This document shows positions 1 to 9,044 of a DNA stretch of 64,000 bases, piece by piece; the stretch's first letter is position 1, and every line of letters begins with the position of its first letter. Where the stretch lies: NCBI RefSeq assembly GCF_900187875.1, contig NZ_FYEX01000002.1, forward strand, positions 124,001 to 188,000, written 5' to 3'. The notes under the pieces are model-generated. The model saw only the letters and a list, made by a program, of their open reading frames with translations. It was not told the origin of the DNA and did no database searches. The translations under genes and the position numbers were made by a program. Origin of the DNA: Polynucleobacter victoriensis (GTDB lineage: Bacteria > Pseudomonadota > Gammaproteobacteria > Burkholderiales > Burkholderiaceae).

Positions 1-17
1 TCTGGAAAATCATACAT
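1..17 (-). CDS. trpB: Tryptophan synthase beta subunit, first codons only
   Basis: Only the first five codons and part of the sixth are inside the window; they read M-Y-D-F-P. An AGAGG ribosome-binding site lies 8 nt upstream of the ATG, within the short gap after trpF. In Burkholderiales trpB regularly follows trpF and its product often starts MYDFPD. The call rests on that context and on five residues, so it is an inference. It would catalyse the condensation of indole with serine. Confidence 0.5.
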
Positions 18-28
18 AGTCTTAACCT

Positions 29-706
29 CTACACGGCTTGGGTGCCTAGATTGGCACCACGAACTACTTCAACAAACGCCTTCATTAATTCAGGGCTTTT
101 TTGACCTTTAGCTGCTTCAATACTGCTAGAAACATCCACAGCACAAGGTTTAAGGTGCGAGATTCCCTCGACCACGTTGTGCGTGTTCAATCCACCACTC
201 AAAACGACCCGATGCGCGTTTTCTTTTGCCCATAGTTCCGGTATCAAAGACCAATCGAATACATGCCCGCCCCCACCGTAGCCCTCAACGAAGGCGTCCA
301 GTAAAAAACCGGCTGCTTTGGCATATTGTAGAGAAAAATCAGAAAGGTTGAAGCCTGGCTTAATTCTGGCTGCTTTCATCCAAGGCATACCCTCGGCAAT
401 CTCTTCACAGCGACCAGGAGACTCATCCCCATGAAACTGCCATAAAGTCATTGGCACACGGTCTTTGATCCTTTTAACCTCTTCATCCGTTGGATTGACC
501 ACCAAAGCGACCGCATCTATTCCGCCTGGCATACGACCAATTAGAGCTGCCGCCATCTCTGGGCTCACATACCTTGGGCTGGGCTCATAAAAGACGAATC
601 CTAGGGCATCCACTCCTAAGGCAACAGCTGCATCCACATCTGAAGAACGAGTAAAGCCACAGAACTTAATCCGGGTTTTATCAGGTGTGTGTTTTAACAG
701 GCCCAC
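29..706 (-). CDS. trpF: Phosphoribosylanthranilate isomerase
   Basis: This enzyme converts N-(5'-phosphoribosyl)anthranilate to the linear ketose in tryptophan biosynthesis, in the cytoplasm. The 225-residue (beta/alpha)8-barrel protein shows the hallmark KFCGFTR segment at residues 14-20, with the catalytic cysteine at 16. It also has DALGFVFY near residue 33 and the late VDVSSSIE segment, which carries the catalytic aspartate and the phosphate-binding end. The start is GTG with GAGG about 9 nt upstream. It begins 1 nt after the truA stop codon and leads into trpB, so truA-trpF-trpB are almost certainly co-transcribed. Nothing in it looks abnormal. Confidence 0.95.
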   Translation of the reverse strand: MGLLKHTPDKTRIKFCGFTRSSDVDAAVALGVDALGFVFYEPSPRYVSPEMAAALIGRMPGGIDAVALVVNPTDEEVKRIKDRVPMTLWQFHGDESPGRCEEIAEGMPWMKAARIKPGFNLSDFSLQYAKAAGFLLDAFVEGYGGGGHVFDWSLIPELWAKENAHRVVLSGGLNTHNVVEGISHLKPCAVDVSSSIEAAKGQKSPELMKAFVEVVRGANLGTQAV

Positions 707-707
707 T

Positions 708-1544
708 TCAACTTACCTCAATTGACTTAAATAGCTCTAATGGCAAAAGACTACCCGCCAAATTAGGCTCAGGAATCTCAAAATTTTCCGGATATCCTAC
801 CCTAATCAGGTACAAACCATCAGGCATGTATGTTGGAGCCGCTAATTGACGATTGCGCGCCTCTAGAACACTCTTTAACCAATCAGGACTTTCTTTACCA
901 GAACCCACCGCCAACAAGCTACCAACTAAGTTTCTAACCATGTGGTGTAAAAAGGCATTACCTCTGACCACAAAGTAAATCCATGGGCCATGCTGATGGA
1001 TATCCAACTGATACAGTGTTTTAACCGGTGTTTTGCTCTGGCACTCAGAAGACCTAAAAGAACTAAAGTCATGCTCCCCCAGTAAACATTGACTAGCTTT
1101 ACGCATCGCCTCTACATCAAGACTCTTACCCTGAGGCAACATGTAATAACCCGCCTTACCTGCCACCAAAGGTGCCGCACAAGGTCCTGTTAATAATGCA
1201 TAACAGTAGGTTCGTTCAAATCCGCTAAATCTGGCATCAAAATCCACAGGTACAGGCTTGACCCATTGCACACTGATTGTTGCTGGCAAAAATGCATTGA
1301 CACCCTTAACCCACGACAGGTCAGGTCGAACGATATCGGTATCAAAATGCACCACCTGCCCTAAGGCATGCACACCAGCATCTGTTCTGCCTGCAGTAAT
1401 GGTATTAACTTTTGCGATGGCGGGGTCGCCGATAAATTTGACGAGCGCCGCCTCTAAATGATCTTGAACTGTTTGACCGCTGTGTTGAGTTTGCCAACCT
1501 GAGAAGGCGGCTCCGTCATATTGCAAACCCAGCGCTAGACGCAT
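708..1544 (-). CDS. truA: tRNA pseudouridine(38-40) synthase
   Basis: TruA converts uridines 38-40 of the tRNA anticodon arm to pseudouridine. The 278-residue protein carries the family signature AGRTDAGVHA at residues 51-60, with the catalytic aspartate at 55. It also has the N-terminal LQYDGAAFSGWQ segment and the C-terminal FLHHMVRNLVGSL helix that the family uses for tRNA binding. It lies between fimV and trpF on the same strand, with 7 nt and 1 nt between stop and start codons. The fimV-truA-trpF order is common in Burkholderiales. Confidence 0.95.
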   Translation of the reverse strand: MRLALGLQYDGAAFSGWQTQHSGQTVQDHLEAALVKFIGDPAIAKVNTITAGRTDAGVHALGQVVHFDTDIVRPDLSWVKGVNAFLPATISVQWVKPVPVDFDARFSGFERTYCYALLTGPCAAPLVAGKAGYYMLPQGKSLDVEAMRKASQCLLGEHDFSSFRSSECQSKTPVKTLYQLDIHQHGPWIYFVVRGNAFLHHMVRNLVGSLLAVGSGKESPDWLKSVLEARNRQLAAPTYMPDGLYLIRVGYPENFEIPEPNLAGSLLPLELFKSIEVS

Positions 1545-1551
1545 GGTGATC

Positions 1552-2847
1552 TTATGACGTGCGCTGATTGATTTCAGCTAATAATGAATTAGCTTGTATG
1601 GTCAGATCAGGATCGACCTGACTGCTCACTGCCAAAACTTCATCAATAGCCTGACGTGCTGCCACAAAATCTTCAATCGTGATGTAGGCACGAATCAAGT
1701 TCAATTTGACGCGCAGCGTTTCTGAAGTTGGTAACTCTGCGAGCGATGACACTGAAGTCTCTCTTGGCTTTGTATCAAGATTCAAATCCAATGAAGCGAA
1801 TAACTTGGCGGCATGCTCAGGAACAGCAGCAGAATCCGCAGCCTTGGCTTTGGCAGCCTCATTGCGTGATAGTTTTAAAAGTACCCACAACGCAATCAAA
1901 ATAAATACAGCTAAAACACCAGGACCTGCGTAGTCTTTCCAATCAGCAGGAGCTTTTACACCAGAGGCTTGATCACTACTTTGAATGAGTTTTTTAAGAT
2001 CAGAAATATTTTTTTCTAATTCAACAATTCTTTGCTTGGCATCTGAAAGCGCTTTTTCTTGCACCAATAACTCTTCCATGCGACGCTTTGCTTCACCTTC
2101 TAATCCAGCTGCGGGACCTACCTTAAGGCGATCACCTGCAAGTTCAGGTTTAGAGATATCTGTTAGTGGCAAATTGGCCTGACCTGAACGATAGGCAGTA
2201 TTGGCTGTAACAGCGATTTCTTTTGCCTCTTGCTTAGGCACACTTTGCACCATCGCCTTACTTGGTATTTTGAGCTCTGATCCAGCCATCAAGCGATGAA
2301 TACTGCCGCCAGCAAAAGCTTGTGGATTAGCGCGGTAAAGCGCTATGAGAGCTTGATCTAAATTGGCATCATCAAAATCAGCCATGACTTTGGTTGCGAT
2401 CTCAGTCAGCGTCTCACCTGACTTAACTTCTACCTTGGCTTGATCAGCCACCATCAAGGTGTAAACACGTCGCACTAAACCAGCAGACCAACGCAACTCA
2501 ACCAATGCATCTAAGAAGACTTCATTAGGAGCAAGCTTTAGAACTTCATCAGAACTGATTTTGATAGCTACTGGCTCTTGCTTAGAACCTTTCACCAAAC
2601 TCACTCGCAGTTGCGCTTGTGTAGCTGATGAAGTAATCCCCAAGCGTTGATACATCTCAGGACTGGCCAAAGCCGCCTGAATATCTTTCAAGGCATCAAT
2701 TTCGCTTGGATTAACTTGAACCGCAATCTGCGCTACCAAGGGTTCACCCACTTTGGATTGGATAGTTAAATTACCCAGATTCAAAGCAAGTGCTTGCCCA
2801 GCAAATACTGCCAAGGCAAGACTAACTAGGTAGCGCGACGAGAACAA
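1552..2847 (-). CDS. fimV: FimV-like inner-membrane peptidoglycan-binding protein
   Basis: FimV-family proteins organise the cell pole and type IV pilus or motility machinery. This one has a signal-like hydrophobic start ending near AGQALA. After it come the conserved FimV N-terminal domain (NLGNLTIQSKVGEPLVAQI), a LysM-like stretch around VKSGETLTEIATKV, a coiled coil, and one membrane span (VLAVFILIALWVLLKL) about three quarters of the way in. The C-terminal end resembles the FimV TPR-like motif. I place the start at a TTG (2847), 1 nt after the asd stop codon. A good GGAG lies 7 nt before it, and the signal sequence follows directly. A longer reading from 2916 would run into asd. At 431 residues it is much shorter than Pseudomonas FimV. 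Confidence 0.85.
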   Translation of the reverse strand: MFSSRYLVSLALAVFAGQALALNLGNLTIQSKVGEPLVAQIAVQVNPSEIDALKDIQAALASPEMYQRLGITSSATQAQLRVSLVKGSKQEPVAIKISSDEVLKLAPNEVFLDALVELRWSAGLVRRVYTLMVADQAKVEVKSGETLTEIATKVMADFDDANLDQALIALYRANPQAFAGGSIHRLMAGSELKIPSKAMVQSVPKQEAKEIAVTANTAYRSGQANLPLTDISKPELAGDRLKVGPAAGLEGEAKRRMEELLVQEKALSDAKQRIVELEKNISDLKKLIQSSDQASGVKAPADWKDYAGPGVLAVFILIALWVLLKLSRNEAAKAKAADSAAVPEHAAKLFASLDLNLDTKPRETSVSSLAELPTSETLRVKLNLIRAYITIEDFVAARQAIDEVLAVSSQVDPDLTIQANSLLAEINQRTS

Positions 2848-2848
2848 A

Positions 2849-3982
2849 TTAACGCTCCAACAAAATACGCAACATGCGACGTAATGGCTCAGCAGCACCC
2901 CATAACAACTGGTCACCCACTGTGAACGCGCCTAAGTAATCAGGGCCCATTGCTAGCTTATGCAAGCGGCCTACTGGCACAGTCAAAGTACCTGTTACTG
3001 CTGCTGGTGTTAAATCTCTTTCTGTTGTTTCGCGATCGTTAGGTACCACTTTGACCCAGTCATTAGCACCAGCCAAAATGCCTTCAATATCACTTAACGG
3101 TACGTCTTTTTTCAACTTGATAGTTAGACCTTGTGAATGGCAACGCATCGCGCCAATACGCACACACAAACCATCAATAGGAATGCTGCCCGCAGAACGG
3201 AATGGTGCATTACCTAAAATCTTGTTGCACTCAGAGCCGCCCTTCCACTCTTCCTTGGTCTGACCGTGCTCAACAGGCACGTCAATCCACGGAATCAAGC
3301 TACCAGCCAATGCTGTGTTGCGGAAGTTCTTTTTAGGGAAATTAGCTGAACGCATTGTTTCTGCTACTTTGCGATCGATATCCAAAATAGCGGATGCAGG
3401 GTCAGCAAGCTCGGCTTTAACTGCATCATGCAAAGCGCCCATTTGAGAAAGCAACTCACGCATGTTTTGCGCACCAGCGCCAGAAGCCGCCTGGTAGGTC
3501 ATGGCACTAACCCACTCAATCATGCCTTCGCGGAACAAACCACCCATGGCCATCAACATCAAGCTCACTGTGCAGTTACCACCCACCCATAAATTGCCAC
3601 CTTTGGCAATTGCAGAGTCAATCACAGGACGATTAACTGGGTCCAAAATAATCACAGACTCATCAACCATGCGCAAAGCACTGGCAGCGTCAATCCAATG
3701 ACCTTTCCAGCCAGTCGCACGGATTTTTGGATAAATCTCTTTGGTGTAATCACCACCTTGGCAAGTAATGATGATGTCGCAACGCTTTAGAGCATCCACA
3801 TCGTCTGCAGAATAGAGTTTCTTTTCGTTCTTAGCCATGGCAGGAGCTGGACCGCCTGCGTTACTAGTACTAAAGAAAACTGGTTCGATCAAAGCAAAGT
3901 CACCTTCGTCCTGCATGCGCTGCATCAGAACGCTACCAACCATACCTCGCCAACCTACTAAACCAACTAATGGAGTTGCCAT
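2849..3982 (-). CDS. asd: Aspartate-semialdehyde dehydrogenase
   Basis: Asd reduces aspartyl phosphate to aspartate semialdehyde with NADPH. This is the branch point to lysine, diaminopimelate, threonine and methionine. The protein opens with LVGLVGWRGMVGSVLMQRM, the nucleotide-binding start of the gram-negative Asd type. It shows the GGNCTVSLMLMAMGG segment with the catalytic cysteine, the YQAASGAGA segment, and a later GGSECNKI. I chose the ATG at 3982, giving 377 residues, because AGGTG lies just upstream and the family starts immediately before the Rossmann motif. A start at 3997 would add five residues. LysC, the preceding pathway step, is at 54796-56046. Confidence 0.95.
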   Translation of the reverse strand: MATPLVGLVGWRGMVGSVLMQRMQDEGDFALIEPVFFSTSNAGGPAPAMAKNEKKLYSADDVDALKRCDIIITCQGGDYTKEIYPKIRATGWKGHWIDAASALRMVDESVIILDPVNRPVIDSAIAKGGNLWVGGNCTVSLMLMAMGGLFREGMIEWVSAMTYQAASGAGAQNMRELLSQMGALHDAVKAELADPASAILDIDRKVAETMRSANFPKKNFRNTALAGSLIPWIDVPVEHGQTKEEWKGGSECNKILGNAPFRSAGSIPIDGLCVRIGAMRCHSQGLTIKLKKDVPLSDIEGILAGANDWVKVVPNDRETTERDLTPAAVTGTLTVPVGRLHKLAMGPDYLGAFTVGDQLLWGAAEPLRRMLRILLER

Positions 3983-4024
3983 AACGACACCTATCAATAA
4001 AAAATTAAATTAGGGATATCTATC

Positions 4025-5092
4025 TTACAGAGCTTTTAAAACTGCCTCACCCATTTCACGGGTACCAACTAATTTGCAACCTTCAGTCTTAATGTCGCCC
4101 GTTCTAAAGCCTTGCGCTAAAACTTTTTGCACTGCTTGTTCAATACGGTCAGCTTGCTCTGCTTTACCCAAAGAGTAACGCAACATCATCGCAGCTGACA
4201 AAATCGTTGCCAAAGGATTAGCGACACCCTTACCAGCGATGTCCGGGGCTGAACCATGACTTGGCTCATACAAACCTTTGTTATTTTTATCTAATGATGC
4301 AGACGGCAACATACCGATTGAACCTGTCAACATCGCTGCCTCATCAGACAAAATGTCACCAAACAAGTTACCAGTTACGACCACGTCAAACGCTTTAGGC
4401 GCCTTCACTAATTGCATCGCAGCGTTATCCACATACATGTGGCTCAACTCAACGTCTGGGTACTCTTTGCCAATACGAGTCATGACTTCTTTCCACAACT
4501 GTGAAGTCTCTAGCACGTTAGCTTTATCAACGCTACACACGCGCTTGTGACGCTTTTGTGCAGCTTGGAATGCCACATGAGCAATACGCTCTACTTCAGG
4601 CTCGCTATAACGCATGGTGTCAAAACCTTCACGCGCACCTGGGAACAACCCGTCTGTTGCCGTACGAATACCTTTTGGTGAACCAAAGTAAATATCGCCA
4701 TTTAGTTCACGCACGATCAAAATGTTCAAGCCAGCCACAATCTCTGGCTTTAAGCTAGACGCTTCAGTTAATTCTGGATAACAAATCGCTGGTCTTAAGT
4801 TTGCAAACAAACTCAAATGTTTGCGTAGACCAAGAATAGCTTGTTCAGGACGTAGTTCACGCGCCAAGGTGTCGTACTTCCAATCACCAACGGCACCAAA
4901 CAAAATAGCATCCGCTTCTTTGGCAAGCTTTAGTGTGTCCTCAGGCAATGGATGACCTTTGGCTTCATAGCCAGCACCACCCACAGGGGCAGTTTCCATC
5001 TCAAAAGACTCGCCTAAGGCATTTAATACTTTTACTGCCTCAGCAACAATTTCTGGGCCAATGCCATCACCTGGCAATACTGCAATCTTCAT
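4025..5092 (-). CDS. leuB: 3-isopropylmalate dehydrogenase
   Basis: LeuB oxidatively decarboxylates 3-isopropylmalate to 2-oxoisocaproate with NAD+, the third step of leucine synthesis. The 355-residue protein starts KIAVLPGDGIGPE. It carries LRPEQAILGLRKHL with the substrate arginines, IVRELNGDIYFG, and the metal-binding NLFGDILSDEAAML. The NAD-recognition segment EPSHGSAPDIAGKGVANP is also present. An AAAGG lies 7 nt before the ATG. It sits between leuD and asd, 21 nt after leuD, as part of leuC-entericidin-leuD-leuB-asd. Confidence 0.97.
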   Translation of the reverse strand: MKIAVLPGDGIGPEIVAEAVKVLNALGESFEMETAPVGGAGYEAKGHPLPEDTLKLAKEADAILFGAVGDWKYDTLARELRPEQAILGLRKHLSLFANLRPAICYPELTEASSLKPEIVAGLNILIVRELNGDIYFGSPKGIRTATDGLFPGAREGFDTMRYSEPEVERIAHVAFQAAQKRHKRVCSVDKANVLETSQLWKEVMTRIGKEYPDVELSHMYVDNAAMQLVKAPKAFDVVVTGNLFGDILSDEAAMLTGSIGMLPSASLDKNNKGLYEPSHGSAPDIAGKGVANPLATILSAAMMLRYSLGKAEQADRIEQAVQKVLAQGFRTGDIKTEGCKLVGTREMGEAVLKAL

Positions 5093-5113
5093 GTAAAACC
5101 TTTAATCGGAAAT

Positions 5114-5761
5114 TTAAGGAAGCTTCGTGCCCAACCAAGGCATGCGCAAGATACGCTCTGCTTCATAAGCCTTAATTTTATCGGCATGACGCAAAGTCAA
5201 ACCAATATCATCAAGACCGTTGATCATGCAATATTTTCTAAATGGTGCAATATCAAAGTCATAGGCACGTCCATCAGGAGCAATTACCTGCTGCTTTTCC
5301 AAATCAATCGTTAATTGATAGCCATTAAACGCAAATGTCTCATTGAATAAATGGTCCACTTGCTGCGCTGACAAAACAATTGGCAACAAACCATTTTTGT
5401 AACAATTGTTAAAAAAGATATCTGCAAAACTAGGAGCAATCACTGCCCTAAAGCCATATTGCTCTAAAGCCCATGGGGCATGCTCACGTGAACTACCGCA
5501 ACCAAAGTTTTGGCGCGCCAATAGAATGCTGCCACCTTTGTAACGCGATTGATTCAAGACAAAGTCAGGATTAATCGGACGAGCAGAACAATCTTGACCA
5601 GGTTCACCTTGATCTAAATAACGCCATTCATCAAAAAGATTTTGACCAAAGCCAGTTCTCTTGATTGACTTCAAGAACTGCTTTGGAATGATGGCATCTG
5701 TATCGACGTTCTCACGATCGAGCGGCACAACGATGCCTTGATGAACTGTGAACTTATCCAT
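5114..5761 (-). CDS. leuD: 3-isopropylmalate dehydratase small subunit
   Basis: LeuD forms the swivelling small subunit of isopropylmalate isomerase together with LeuC. The 215-residue protein has VVPLDRENVDTDAIIPKQFL near the N-terminus and the typical NFGCGSSREHAPWAL substrate-binding loop around residue 85. Its ATG overlaps the stop codon of the preceding lipoprotein gene by one base (TAATG), which indicates translational coupling. The length matches proteobacterial LeuD. Confidence 0.97.
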   Translation of the reverse strand: MDKFTVHQGIVVPLDRENVDTDAIIPKQFLKSIKRTGFGQNLFDEWRYLDQGEPGQDCSARPINPDFVLNQSRYKGGSILLARQNFGCGSSREHAPWALEQYGFRAVIAPSFADIFFNNCYKNGLLPIVLSAQQVDHLFNETFAFNGYQLTIDLEKQQVIAPDGRAYDFDIAPFRKYCMINGLDDIGLTLRHADKIKAYEAERILRMPWLGTKLP

Positions 5762-5949
5762 TATTTAACCGGTGTAACAACCACGCCTGAATTATCAGAT
5801 TCGGTTTTTGAATCAGACTTCTTCGCTGTATTTTTATCAATCACCGTACCCAAGTTTTGCAAATCTTGGCCCAAACCTGAAATAGTGTTGCATGCAGCCA
5901 ATCCAGAAATCATCAAAATGGCTACTGAGATTTTTAAAAGTTGTTTCAT
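5761..5949 (-). CDS. Entericidin-like small lipoprotein
   Basis: This is a 62-residue predicted lipoprotein. A lysine at position 2 and a hydrophobic segment are followed by a lipobox ISGLAAC, with cysteine as the expected lipidated residue. The mature part begins NTISGLGQDLQNLG, as in the entericidin A/B family. A GGAGA lies about 6 nt before the chosen ATG (5949), so the upstream ATG that would add METS is less likely. It sits between leuC and leuD in tight coupling, an arrangement I recall from other Burkholderiales. Its role in that operon is unknown to me. Confidence 0.8.
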   Translation of the reverse strand: MKQLLKISVAILMISGLAACNTISGLGQDLQNLGTVIDKNTAKKSDSKTESDNSGVVVTPVK

Positions 5950-5966
5950 AGAGGTCTCCAATATTT

Positions 5967-7379
5967 TTAAGCTATTTTACGAACATCTACAAAGTGACCT
6001 TCTAGGGCAGCAGCAGCAGCCATAGCAGGACTTACTAAATGTGTTCTTCCGCCATTACCCTGGCGTCCTTCAAAGTTGCGATTAGAGGTCGATGCGCAAC
6101 GCTCACCTGGCTCCAAACGGTCAGCGTTCATCGCCAAACACATTGAGCAACCTGGCTCACGCCACTCAAAGCCAGCAGCTTTAAATACTCGATCTAAACC
6201 TTCACGCTCAGCCTGCTCTTTTACCAAACCTGAACCAGGCACCACCATGGCTAAACGCACAGTTGGTGAAACTTTTTTAGCAATACGCTCAACTACTCTA
6301 GCTGCTGCACGAATATCTTCAATACGGCTGTTCGTGCAAGAACCAATAAATACTTTATCAACTGAAATTGATTCAATCGGCGTGTTTGGAGTCAAAGCCA
6401 TGTAGGCCAATGCACGCTCCATCGCTTCACGCTTAACTGGATCTTTTTCTTTTTCAGGGTCAGGCACGCGATCATCAATCGACAACACCATCTCAGGAGA
6501 TGTGCCCCAAGTTACTTGTGGCTTAATGTCCTCAGCGCGCAACTCAACCACGCGGTCAAATTGAGCACCTTGATCAGTATGCAAAGTTCTCCAGTACTGC
6601 AAAGCTTGACGCCATGCTTCACCTTCTGCAGGAGAATACGGACGACCTTTAACATAATTTATGGTGGTCTCATCAACTGCCACTAAACCTGCTCTTGCAC
6701 CAGCTTCAATGGCCATGTTGCAAACAGTCATGCGACCTTCCATCGTTAAAGAACGAATCGCATCACCAGCGAACTCAATGGTGTAACCAGTACCACCCGC
6801 TGTACCAATTTTGCCAATAATCGCTAAAACGATATCTTTAGCAGAACAACCCAAAGGCAACTGGCCATCAACACGCACCAACATGTTCTTGCTCTTTTTC
6901 ATGAGCAAAGTTTGTGTGGCTAATACGTGCTCAACTTCTGATGTACCAATACCAAACGCCAATGCGCCAAATGCGCCATGAGTACTTGTGTGAGAGTCAC
7001 CGCAAACAACTGTCATGCCAGGCAATGTGGCGCCCTGCTCAGGGCCAATCACATGAACAATGCCTTGACGCTTGTCATGCATTTTGTATTGCGTAATACC
7101 AAATGCATCACAGTTTTGATCCAAGGTATCAATCTGTAAACGTGATACTGGATCTTTAATACCTTCAGAGCGATCAGTTGTTGGCACGTTGTGATCAGAA
7201 ACCGCTAAGTTAGCTGAGTTTCTCCAAACTGGGCGGCTCGCTAAAGACAAACCCTCAAAGGCTTGAGGGCTTGTAACTTCGTGGAGCAACTGTCTATCAA
7301 TGTAGAGGACGGTGGTCCCGTCCTCTTCTACATGAACAACATGGTCATCCCATAATTTGTCATACAACGTACGTGCCAT
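5967..7379 (-). CDS. leuC: 3-isopropylmalate dehydratase large subunit
   Basis: LeuC is the aconitase-type catalytic subunit that isomerises 2- to 3-isopropylmalate. Visible features are TVVCGDSHTSTHGAFG, the iron-sulfur cysteine in VFIGSCTNSRIEDIRAA, and the pair GCSMCLAMN near the C-terminus. The SNRNFEGRQG segment is also present. I start at the ATG at 7379, giving 470 residues (MARTLYDKLWDDHVV), which has AGGAAG upstream and matches the family start. The reading frame continues 27 codons further upstream without family similarity and would overlap gltA. Confidence 0.97.
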   Translation of the reverse strand: MARTLYDKLWDDHVVHVEEDGTTVLYIDRQLLHEVTSPQAFEGLSLASRPVWRNSANLAVSDHNVPTTDRSEGIKDPVSRLQIDTLDQNCDAFGITQYKMHDKRQGIVHVIGPEQGATLPGMTVVCGDSHTSTHGAFGALAFGIGTSEVEHVLATQTLLMKKSKNMLVRVDGQLPLGCSAKDIVLAIIGKIGTAGGTGYTIEFAGDAIRSLTMEGRMTVCNMAIEAGARAGLVAVDETTINYVKGRPYSPAEGEAWRQALQYWRTLHTDQGAQFDRVVELRAEDIKPQVTWGTSPEMVLSIDDRVPDPEKEKDPVKREAMERALAYMALTPNTPIESISVDKVFIGSCTNSRIEDIRAAARVVERIAKKVSPTVRLAMVVPGSGLVKEQAEREGLDRVFKAAGFEWREPGCSMCLAMNADRLEPGERCASTSNRNFEGRQGNGGRTHLVSPAMAAAAALEGHFVDVRKIA

Positions 7380-7392
7380 TGATCTTCCTAAA

Positions 7393-8703
7393 TTAACGCT
7401 TAGCGATTGGTGCCACTTGACGAGTTGGGCTACCAACGAACAATTGACGTGGACGGCCAATCTTGTACTCAGGATCAGTGATCATTTCCTCCCACTGAGA
7501 AATCCAACCTACTGTACGTGCTAGAGCGAAGATACATGTGAACATTTCTGTTGGGATGCCCAAAGCGCGTTGAACGATACCTGAGTAGAAGTCTACGTTT
7601 GGATAAAGTTTGCGGCTGACGAAGTATTCGTCTTCCAAAGCAATCTTCTCAAGAGTCATTGCCAACTTGAACAATGGATCATTTTCTAAACCTAATTCTT
7701 TAAGAACTTCGTAGCAAGTTTCACGCATCAATTTAGCGCGTGGGTCAAAGTTCTTGTAAACGCGGTGACCAAAGCCCATCAAGCGAACGCCTGAGTTCTT
7801 GTCTTTAACTTTAGCAATGAAGTCGTCGATCTTCTCAACGCCACCGTTTGCTTGAATCTCTTCCAACATTTGCAAGCAAGCTTCGTTAGCACCACCGTGA
7901 GCAGGACCCCACAAGCAAGCCACACCAGCAGCAATCGCTGCAAATGGGTTAGTACCTGAAGAACCAGCCAAACGCACTGTTGAAGTTGAAGCATTTTGTT
8001 CATGGTCAGCGTGCAATGTGAAGATGCGGTCCAAAGCGCGCACCAATACGTCATTCACTTTGTACTCTTCACATGGTGTTGCAAACATCATTTGCATGAA
8101 GTTAGCTGTGTATGAAAGGTCATTTCTTGGGTAAACAAATGGTTGACCTACTGAATACTTATAAGCCATCGCTACCAATGTTGGCATCTTAGCGATCAAA
8201 CGAATTTGAGCCACTTCACGTTGCTTCGCATCGTTGATATCCAAACCATCATGGTAGAAAGCAGCCATTGCACCAACCAAACCTGTTAATACAGCCATTG
8301 GGTGTGCGTCGCGACGGAAACCGCGCAAGAAGAATTGCATTTGCTCGTGAACCATCGTGTGATGCATCACCAAGCTATCAAACTCTTTCTTTTGAGCTGC
8401 ATTTGGCAACTCACCTTTTAACAATAAGTAGCAAGACTCTAAGAAGTCACAGTTAGTAGCCAAATCTTGGATTTGGTAACCGCGGTATAGCAACTCACCT
8501 TTATCGCCGTCGATATAAGTGATCTTAGAGTTACAAGAAGCTGTGGACATAAAGCCTGGGTCATAGGTGAACTTACCCGTTTGACCATAAAGCTTGCGAA
8601 TATCAATAACGTCTGGACCCACTACACCTTTGTAGATAGGTAACTCAATGGCTGGTGTGCCATCTGAGAACGATAACGTGGCTTTTTCATTTGTGGCGTT
8701 CAT
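7393..8703 (-). CDS. gltA: Citrate synthase, type II
   Basis: GltA condenses oxaloacetate and acetyl-CoA to citrate. The 436-residue protein is the long gram-negative type II (hexameric, NADH-sensitive class). It has the catalytic histidine in GPAHGGANE, the second histidine in GFGHRVYKNFDPRA, and the catalytic aspartate in VDFYSG. The N-terminal beta-rich domain typical of type II enzymes is present (SCNSKITYIDGDKGELLYRG). AAGGA lies 9 nt before the ATG. It follows the sdh genes by 73 nt on the same strand and precedes leuC by 13 nt, so it could belong to either transcript. Confidence 0.97.
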   Translation of the reverse strand: MNATNEKATLSFSDGTPAIELPIYKGVVGPDVIDIRKLYGQTGKFTYDPGFMSTASCNSKITYIDGDKGELLYRGYQIQDLATNCDFLESCYLLLKGELPNAAQKKEFDSLVMHHTMVHEQMQFFLRGFRRDAHPMAVLTGLVGAMAAFYHDGLDINDAKQREVAQIRLIAKMPTLVAMAYKYSVGQPFVYPRNDLSYTANFMQMMFATPCEEYKVNDVLVRALDRIFTLHADHEQNASTSTVRLAGSSGTNPFAAIAAGVACLWGPAHGGANEACLQMLEEIQANGGVEKIDDFIAKVKDKNSGVRLMGFGHRVYKNFDPRAKLMRETCYEVLKELGLENDPLFKLAMTLEKIALEDEYFVSRKLYPNVDFYSGIVQRALGIPTEMFTCIFALARTVGWISQWEEMITDPEYKIGRPRQLFVGSPTRQVAPIAKR

Positions 8704-8777
8704 TTTTCAATCCTTATACGCGTTTTTGGTATTAGCAAACAAGCAAGTTCTATTCCAGGCAACTACTTAGTTAGAAA

Positions 8778-9044
8778 TTATTCTTTTCTAACAGGTCTCA
8801 ACATGGCCAGGACACGTTGCACCCCCTGATTCGCAAGCTCCCCCTCCGGTTCCTTGCGACGTAGTAACAAGTCCATTAAGTCATTGTCACTTAGATCTAA
8901 CAAACTATTGAGTGGCTCAAGGTCACTCTCTTCGATCTGATCATGGAAGCGCTCAAAAAAGCGCTCCATCATCAAATCATTTTCTAACAGACCTCGACGC
9001 GCACGCCAACGCAAGAGCGACAAGGTCTCTGATGATATCGGCAT
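8778..9044 (-). CDS. sdhE: Succinate dehydrogenase assembly factor SdhE
   Basis: SdhE binds SdhA and promotes covalent attachment of FAD. The 88-residue protein carries the conserved RRGLLENDLMMERFF motif near residue 15, containing the family RGxxE core. An acidic helical remainder (LLDLSDNDLMDLLL) follows. The ATG overlaps the sdhB stop codon by one base (TAATG). The location at the end of sdhCDAB is the usual one in betaproteobacteria. Confidence 0.93.
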   Translation of the reverse strand: MPISSETLSLLRWRARRGLLENDLMMERFFERFHDQIEESDLEPLNSLLDLSDNDLMDLLLRRKEPEGELANQGVQRVLAMLRPVRKE

